DNA of 10,817 nucleotides from Phycisphaerales bacterium. GTDB lineage: Bacteria; Planctomycetota; Phycisphaerae; Phycisphaerales; UBA1924. The notes below the pieces were generated by a model. That model was not told where the DNA came from. It worked only from the letters and a program-made list of their open reading frames with translations, and ran no database searches. The position numbers were made by a program, and so were the translations under genes. Below, piece after piece: positions 5,823 through 10,817 of this stretch. The stretch is from NCBI GenBank assembly GCA_016763115.1, contig JAESUL010000325.1, positions 1 through 10,817 on the forward strand. Reading direction: 5' to 3'. Each line of letters starts with the position of its first letter. Position 1 is the stretch's first letter.

Positions 5823-8800
5823 ACCCATGAACAATCTTGTCGAGTTGAATGCGCAGGCGCTTGTCACTCACGGGCATCACCGTCCTGAGCTCTTGGGCAA
5901 AGGTCGCAATCCTCAACTCCTCGACCATCCAACGCAGCGTGGCGAACTCCTCAGCAACCGCGCCAAGATGTGCATCTTGTGCGTACAACTCGCCCAGGCA
6001 TTGCACCCAAGGCCCAACCAACCCGGCCAACTTTCGGTCTTTCTGGATTCCCCCGGTGCGGATACGATCGAGCCGAACCTCGATCCCCTTGAGGTACCGC
6101 GGATAGGACCAGAGCCAGTTCGTCGGTGTCTCAAGCAGATATCCATCCGGCGTGAGCAGTTGCAGTTGTGCTTCAATCTCATTGGCAGTTGCGTGCCAAT
6201 CCTTTGGTAATCCACGATCAAGCCGATTGCGTACACGGACGAACCCGTCGAATATCTTGCCTAGATTCGATATCGATTGCTGGCAAGTTTCAAGACCGTT
6301 GTCGTACGCCCGAGGCAGTCGCTCATCGAATGCCTCTTGTGTGCGCACGATCGCGAAGCCTTCAACACATGCCGCGAGCCCCGTTCGGCACAGAACAATC
6401 GACTCCATTTCTGCGCCCGCAGAACAGGCGGCCCCGAGCATGGCAAGCGGGGTGTACCCCGGGAGTGATTTGACTCGCAGACGAAGCTCGTGCTTGATCG
6501 CCAATCCGTACAACAACCCAATCGCGGGGCGGGTATGAAGCTCGGCGTCACGCTTGGTCGAGCATGCAAGCATCCGTACTGATTTCCCATCGATAGCCAG
6601 TGCCGGGAATCCTGTCACACTTGGCTTGCCCTTGGATTGAAACTGAACGGTCTCTTTGAGTTCACCAAAGTCCCACGAGGTAATACCTGATCGCTCTACC
6701 TTCTCCGATACCGCCTTGACCGACTGGGTCGCTTCTCCTCGGAACTGCCTTTGCAACGATCGGATCTGTCGCCCTTCGCCGACGGCTTTCCCCTTTGAGT
6801 CCACCACTTCAACCCTTGGATGCACATGCTCTGGGACCTCGCTCGCACGAAAATCATCGGGGCGTACGAAGGTGCCGGTCATCTCCGACAACTTCTGGGC
6901 GAGTTGGACCTCAATGGAACTTTCGCCTTGGGTTAGTTTGTTGCCTAGATCATTGCCGACCTTGGCAGCGTCAAACTGACGCCGAAGGTGCTTGGGAAGG
7001 GTGCGGATGAGTGCTTCGATTCTCGCGGGAAGAAACCCGGGCACTGCCCAATCCACTTGCTCTTGGGAAAGCTGATGCAGCTGCGAAACACTCACACGGA
7101 TGCTCGCCCCGTCATGTGTCTCGCCCGGCTCATACGCATACGACACATTCGCGTTGAGCGTATCAAACGAGATCCGATCGGGGTGTGAAATCGGTGTCAC
7201 TTCTTGCGCGCTTGATTCGAGAAGATCCGATTCTCGCATGCGCAAGAGCCCCGGATTTTCGGTTTCCATCTTTGCTGCCCACCGGTCGAACGAGTTCCCG
7301 GAGTACACATCTTCGGGAAGCCGATGGTCATAGAACGAGTGCATCGCCTGGGTGTCAGCGATCAGATCGCCACGCCGGGCCTTGGCTTCGAGTGTTCGTA
7401 CAGTATCGAGAAGAGTTCTGTTCTCCTTTACTGCTTTGCTTCGCGATGAAAACTCGCCCTCGATTAAAGCATGGTGAATAAAAAGTGATCTCGATTCCAC
7501 CGGGTCAACTGGTCCGAAGTGAACCGTTCGTCTCGGGATAATGTCGAGACCAAACAGAGTCACTTTTTCATCCGCGATGACCCGTGCGGTTTTCTCGTCC
7601 CAACGAGCACCCGAGTGTGTCCGTTTGATGAGGTGAGCGGCAGCATCCTCGATCCATTTTGGTTCGATCTTGGCAAGTGTCCGCGCATACACCTTTGTTG
7701 TGCGCACGATCTCTGCGCTCATCACCCACTTGGGCTTGGTCTTGAAGACCGAGGACCCCGGATTGATTGAAAAACTGGTTGTGCGTGTGCCGTTGTACTC
7801 GAATCGTTCGCCCTTGGTCCCGATATTGGCAAGCAGCCCGCAGAGCAGTGCGCGGTGGATGGCGTCGGAGTCGTCGGAAGTTTTTTCAGGGTCAAACTTG
7901 AGCTCGATGCTCATGGATCGCAGTTGACGGTACACCTCTCTCCATTCGTCGATGCGCCGGGGCGCGAGGTAGTTCTTTTCGCATGCCTTGGCGAGTTTTC
8001 TCCGCGAGAGATCCTTCCACTGATCGTGGTACCAATCCCAGATCCGCAGGTAGGATAAAAAATCCGACCCCTCCACCTTGAACTGCTGATGAGCCTGGTC
8101 GGCAGCGTCACGCTTGTCGTGCGGGCGCACACGCGGATCTTGCGTCGACAATGCAGCCGCGATGATGAGCACTTCATGGAGGCAATGCTCCTCATGCCCG
8201 GCGATCACCATGCGAGCAACCCTCGGGTCAACGGGGAGCTTAGCCATTACGCGCCCGACCTTGGTGAGTTGATCCTGGTCATCAATCGCACCGAGCTCGC
8301 GGAGTGTTTCGTGACCGTCACGCCATTGGCGGTTGTCGGGGCAATCGAGGAACGGGAACTCGGAAGGGGCTCCGAGTTTGAGATCGACCATCTGAAGGAT
8401 CACGCTGGCGAGGTTGGTACGCAAGATTTCAGGCTGGGTGAACTCCTCACGCGATTCCAAATCGGTTTCCGCAAACAAGCGGATGCATATGCCGGGCGCG
8501 ACACGCCCGCATCGACCGGCTCGCTGGTTCGCCGAGGCTTGTGAGATCGGTTCGACCTGCAATCCCTGAATCTTTGTTCGTGTGTTGTAGCGTTTAAGCC
8601 TCGCCACGCCGGGGTCAACGACCGATCGGATGCCCGGCACGGTCAGCGAGGTCTCGGCGACATTGGTCGCGATCACGATCCGCGGCGCACCCTTGGGACG
8701 AAATACCCGCTGCTGTTCTGATGCCGAGAGCCGGGCGTACAGCGGAAGAATCTCTACGCGCTCTGGCAACGAATCTTGCTTGCGTAGTGCGTGGGCGGTC

Positions 8801-9708
8801 ATCCGGATTTCTCGCTCGCCGGGCATGAAGATCAGCACATCAGCGTGCCCCTCGTTGACCAGCTGGGTCGATGCGACCGCCGCGGCTTCATCAATACCCA
8901 CGCCGCTGAGTACCAGGTCCGGGTCGTACCGCATCTCAACCGGGTAGGTCCGCCCAGAGACCTCGATGATTGGTGCGGGCGCGGCGTGGGTTGCGAAGTG
9001 ATCCGCAAACCGCTCGGCATCAATCGTCGCCGAGGTGATGATAAGTTTGAGATCCTTGCGCTTGGGCAACAGCGTGTGCATGTACCCGAGCAAAAAATCA
9101 ATATTGAGCGATCGTTCATGGGCTTCATCGATGATGATCGTGTCGTACCGATGGAGTTTTCGATCCGACCGCGTTTCGGCGAGCAGGATGCCATCGGTCA
9201 TGACTTTGACAAGCGTTTTCTCACTCGTGCCATCTCCGAATCGAACCTTGAACCCAACCTGTTGCCCGAGCGGCACACTGAGTTCCTCGGCAATCCGTGA
9301 AGCGACGGTTCGGGCCGCGATCCGGCGAGGCTGGGTGTGCCCGATGAGCCCATCGACACCACGCCCGAGTTCGAGGCACATCTTTGGGATCTGCGTGGTT
9401 TTTCCCGAACCGGTCTGCCCGCAAACAATAACCACCTGGTGTTCGTTGATGGCGGCCATGATCTCGTCGCGCTTCGCCGAAACTGGTAAATCAGGCGGGT
9501 AGCTGATCGCAGGGACGCATTGAAGGCGATCTTTATGGGAATCAATCGCGGCTTGCATCTCGGATCTGATTCGCTGCTCTATCTGTGGAGCATCACGCCT
9601 TTGCCTGCCCGGTTTATGGAGACCCCGCAGCCGAGCAATGAACAACCCACGCACCGAGTTTGGGCACGCCTTGAGCAAGGCATCGAACTCTTTTGAAAAC
9701 TCACCCAT
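5821..9708 (-). CDS. hrpA: ATP-dependent DEAH-box RNA helicase HrpA
   Basis: At 1295 residues it matches the roughly 1300-residue E. coli HrpA in length and order. Motifs are Walker A GQTGSGKT (97-104), TQPRRIAA (125-132), DEAH (194-197), SAT (226-228), TNVAETSLTVPG (348-359) and QRAGRCGR (395-402). HA2/OB-like regions and the long C-terminal DUF3418-type region typical of HrpA follow. The family unwinds RNA in the cytoplasm; E. coli HrpA has been linked to mRNA processing and to rescue of collided ribosomes. The start at 9708 (MGEFSKEF) aligns best with known N-termini and overlaps the btpA stop as ATGGGTGA. The upstream ATG at 9768 would add 20 residues and overlap btpA by 68 bp. No clear Shine-Dalgarno site is seen, so translational coupling to btpA is likely. 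No reading-frame damage is visible. Confidence 0.95.
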   Translation of the reverse strand: MGEFSKEFDALLKACPNSVRGLFIARLRGLHKPGRQRRDAPQIEQRIRSEMQAAIDSHKDRLQCVPAISYPPDLPVSAKRDEIMAAINEHQVVIVCGQTGSGKTTQIPKMCLELGRGVDGLIGHTQPRRIAARTVASRIAEELSVPLGQQVGFKVRFGDGTSEKTLVKVMTDGILLAETRSDRKLHRYDTIIIDEAHERSLNIDFLLGYMHTLLPKRKDLKLIITSATIDAERFADHFATHAAPAPIIEVSGRTYPVEMRYDPDLVLSGVGIDEAAAVASTQLVNEGHADVLIFMPGEREIRMTAHALRKQDSLPERVEILPLYARLSASEQQRVFRPKGAPRIVIATNVAETSLTVPGIRSVVDPGVARLKRYNTRTKIQGLQVEPISQASANQRAGRCGRVAPGICIRLFAETDLESREEFTQPEILRTNLASVILQMVDLKLGAPSEFPFLDCPDNRQWRDGHETLRELGAIDDQDQLTKVGRVMAKLPVDPRVARMVIAGHEEHCLHEVLIIAAALSTQDPRVRPHDKRDAADQAHQQFKVEGSDFLSYLRIWDWYHDQWKDLSRRKLAKACEKNYLAPRRIDEWREVYRQLRSMSIELKFDPEKTSDDSDAIHRALLCGLLANIGTKGERFEYNGTRTTSFSINPGSSVFKTKPKWVMSAEIVRTTKVYARTLAKIEPKWIEDAAAHLIKRTHSGARWDEKTARVIADEKVTLFGLDIIPRRTVHFGPVDPVESRSLFIHHALIEGEFSSRSKAVKENRTLLDTVRTLEAKARRGDLIADTQAMHSFYDHRLPEDVYSGNSFDRWAAKMETENPGLLRMRESDLLESSAQEVTPISHPDRISFDTLNANVSYAYEPGETHDGASIRVSVSQLHQLSQEQVDWAVPGFLPARIEALIRTLPKHLRRQFDAAKVGNDLGNKLTQGESSIEVQLAQKLSEMTGTFVRPDDFRASEVPEHVHPRVEVVDSKGKAVGEGRQIRSLQRQFRGEATQSVKAVSEKVERSGITSWDFGELKETVQFQSKGKPSVTGFPALAIDGKSVRMLACSTKRDAELHTRPAIGLLYGLAIKHELRLRVKSLPGYTPLAMLGAACSAGAEMESIVLCRTGLAACVEGFAIVRTQEAFDERLPRAYDNGLETCQQSISNLGKIFDGFVRVRNRLDRGLPKDWHATANEIEAQLQLLTPDGYLLETPTNWLWSYPRYLKGIEVRLDRIRTGGIQKDRKLAGLVGPWVQCLGELYAQDAHLGAVAEEFATLRWMVEELRIATFAQELRTVMPVSDKRLRIQLDKIVHG

Positions 9709-10510
9709 GGACCGATCGGACCATCTGTTGTGCACGCGATGGATCAACCGCATTGGTCCATATCCCATCTGCTTTTATCCATGATCCCACGATCAATGCG
9801 TCGGCGAACTCAAACAACCCCGCAGCGTTGTCGGGCGTGACGCCCGAGCCGACAAGGATTGGGAGATCCACCGCCTCGCGTGCTTGGCGGACATCTTCGA
9901 TGGCGGTTTGCTTTCCGGTTGACGAGCCGGTGATGATGAGTCCATCGGCACCAAAAAACTTGGCACCCTCGGCAAAGTCTGCAACCGAAAGATCGCCCGT
10001 GATCGCGTGCGAAGCGTGCTTCTTTTTGATATCGCAGAAAACCTTGATCGACTCGGCACCGATGGATTTGCGATACCGAAGCAACCCCCCCGCTTCGGCT
10101 TTGCCCAAGACGCCTTCGTCGGCGACATGAGCGAACACAAAGTTCTCGCAACGAATAAACGCCCCGCCCGCAGCGTGGGCGACCGCCAAAGCACGGGTGT
10201 TGCCGCCCGAGAGAATCTGGACTCCAAACGGGATGGAGATTGCGGCAGCAACCGAGCAGGCAACCGCGGTCATCGCGGCGGTGATGTCCGGCGTGAGATC
10301 ATCGCCATGAACATACGGGATGTCGTGCATGTTCTCGATGATGATCGCGTCAAACCCGCTGTCCTGGAGTTGCTTGGCTTCGAGGGTTGCTTGGAGCACG
10401 ATCTCGCGGACGGATTGGGTATTGTTGGGGGTCGAGGGGAGTGCACCGACATGAACCATGCCGATGAGTTTCTTGTCTGAGCGTGCGATGAGGTCAAAGG
10501 GGGTGTGCAT
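9701..10510 (-). CDS. BtpA/SgcQ-family (beta/alpha)8-barrel protein
   Basis: The 269-residue protein has the family hallmarks. These are LIGMVHVGALPSTP (15-28) at the N-terminus, FDAIIIENMHDIPY (53-66), GVQILSGGNTRALAVA, FVFAHVADEGVL, RYRKSIGA, and near the end ITGSSTGKQT and LPILVGSGVTPDN, a phosphate-binding-like barrel end. Cyanobacterial BtpA is needed for stable photosystem I, and SgcQ is a putative nucleosidase. In a non-photosynthetic bacterium the role is unknown, so I give no symbol. It is soluble, with no signal peptide. It is the first gene of a - strand pair with hrpA and overlaps it by 8 nt. The ribosome-binding site is weak. A 10-bp palindrome, CGGATATCCG (10513-10522), lies almost against the start codon. 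Confidence 0.88.
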   Translation of the reverse strand: MHTPFDLIARSDKKLIGMVHVGALPSTPNNTQSVREIVLQATLEAKQLQDSGFDAIIIENMHDIPYVHGDDLTPDITAAMTAVACSVAAAISIPFGVQILSGGNTRALAVAHAAGGAFIRCENFVFAHVADEGVLGKAEAGGLLRYRKSIGAESIKVFCDIKKKHASHAITGDLSVADFAEGAKFFGADGLIITGSSTGKQTAIEDVRQAREAVDLPILVGSGVTPDNAAGLFEFADALIVGSWIKADGIWTNAVDPSRAQQMVRSVHG

Positions 10511-10512
10511 GG

Positions 10513-10522
10513 CGGATATCCG
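10513..10522. promoter_or_regulatory. 10-bp palindrome next to the btpA start
   Basis: CGGATATCCG is a perfect palindrome ending 2 nt before the btpA start codon (- strand). It occupies the place of the ribosome-binding site. It could be a small operator or leader structure, or chance; a 10-bp palindrome is not rare. Confidence 0.2.
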
Positions 10523-10563
10523 TGTCTGATTTCATGAACTGTAAGAATTGAGGCGTCCGGGGG

Positions 10564-10592
10564 TTGTGCCGGGGCTCGATGTCGCGTATTTT
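10564..10592 (+). promoter_or_regulatory. Possible promoter of the peptide transporter gene
   Basis: TTGTGC (10564-10569) and TATTTT (10587-10592) are separated by 17 bp in the 139-bp gap between divergent genes. They match 3 of 6 and 4 of 6 positions of the housekeeping consensus. This is weak support, from position and spacing only. Confidence 0.25.
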
Positions 10593-10638
10593 GTGTGTCC
10601 CTATCGTAGAGCGACCAAACCGCACCGACGCGGGATAG

Positions 10639-10644
10639 TAAGGA
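10639..10644 (+). promoter_or_regulatory. Ribosome-binding site of the peptide transporter gene
   Basis: TAAGGA lies 5 nt before the ATG at 10650. It supports that start for the truncated transporter gene. Confidence 0.55.
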
Positions 10645-10649
10645 TTCAT

Positions 10650-10817
10650 ATGAGCACCGAAAAACAGTTTCTCACCGCCCCGGACCCCAAACAAACCAAG
10701 TTCCCAAGGGGCGTGCCCTTCATTATCGGGAACGAGTTGGCGGAGCGGTTTAGTTTCTATGGAATGAAGGCCATTTTGATGGTGTTCATGACCGAGCACC
10801 TGATGAACTCAGCGGGC
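10650..10817 (+). CDS. POT/PTR-family proton-coupled oligopeptide transporter (3' truncated)
   Basis: Exactly 56 codons are present before the window ends. The translation begins MSTEKQFLTAPDPKQ and reaches GNELAERFSFYGMKAILM. ELAERFSFYG matches the ExxERFxYYG signature on the first transmembrane helix of POT/PTR transporters, where the Glu and Arg residues take part in proton coupling. The family imports di- and tripeptides or related solutes across the inner membrane with protons. The soluble N-terminal leader (about 22 residues) and the start of helix 1 are what is seen. The substrate cannot be judged from this part. The gene diverges from btpA. A frame on the opposite strand over the same bases is a shadow. 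Confidence 0.88.
   Translation, partial: MSTEKQFLTAPDPKQTKFPRGVPFIIGNELAERFSFYGMKAILMVFMTEHLMNSAG

Noticed and set aside
5578..6210. A 210-codon + strand frame across the redoxin end and the hrpA end
   Set aside because: It crosses a strong terminator and overlaps two well-supported genes in other frames; the translation has no recognisable features.
9709..9768. An hrpA start at 9768
   Set aside because: It adds 20 residues with no counterpart in known HrpA proteins and makes a 68-bp overlap with btpA. It is not excluded, only less likely.
10494..10799. A 101-codon - strand frame across the btpA promoter and the transporter start
   Set aside because: It overlaps the transporter gene, which has a clear POT signature and ribosome-binding site, and its translation shows no feature of a real protein.
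1..10817. CRISPR arrays, tRNA or rRNA genes, insertion sequences, phage genes or restriction/defence genes
   Set aside because: I looked on both strands and saw no regularly spaced repeats, cloverleaf sequences, transposase-like or nuclease-like reading frames. Nearly all of the window is covered by ordinary genes, with the largest gap being 247 bp.

Overview
The window is GC-rich, tightly packed bacterial chromosome. It carries ten protein genes and no rRNA, tRNA, CRISPR array or insertion sequence that I can recognise. The gene mix best fits a Planctomycetota bacterium, perhaps of the class Phycisphaerae: histidine-degradation genes with a divergent HutI, a BtpA-family protein next to a full-length HrpA helicase, an ECF-sigma-like protein with a membrane tail, and small secreted proteins of unknown function. 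This placement is inference from gene content, not from a marker gene.

Region 1 (1-2123, + strand) is the end of a histidine-utilisation operon. A 5'-truncated arginase-family formimidoylglutamase (HutG) overlaps imidazolonepropionase (HutI), so two successive steps of the Hut pathway are encoded together. Region 2 (2120-3282, - strand) holds an NADPH-dependent FMN reductase-family flavoprotein, convergent with hutI. The two stop codons share a 4-bp CTAG. Upstream of it lies a small secreted Tyr/Arg-rich protein, and a good intrinsic terminator separates the two genes.

Region 3 (3283-5075) starts with a 247-bp divergent intergenic region that contains an AT-rich 12-bp inverted repeat. It continues as a two-gene + strand operon, a TPR-like protein and an ECF-sigma-like protein joined by an ATGA overlap. 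The sigma-like protein ends in a hydrophobic segment that looks like a Sec signal sequence, followed by a short tail with a duplicated GEQTGGR motif. It is the most unusual object in the window. The operon ends at an intrinsic terminator that abuts the start codon of the next gene.

Region 4 (5076-5822) is an exported redoxin of the AhpC/TSA-like type with a CPYC motif, closed by a strong terminator. Region 5 (5821-10510, - strand) is a btpA-hrpA pair with overlapping reading frames: a BtpA/SgcQ-family barrel protein followed by a 1295-residue DEAH-box RNA helicase. Region 6 (10511-10817) is a divergent promoter region and the first 56 codons of a POT/PTR-family proton-coupled oligopeptide transporter, cut by the window end.

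Only the hut pair has a clear joint job. The strongest candidate for something undescribed is the TPR/sigma-like operon with its divergent secreted neighbour.
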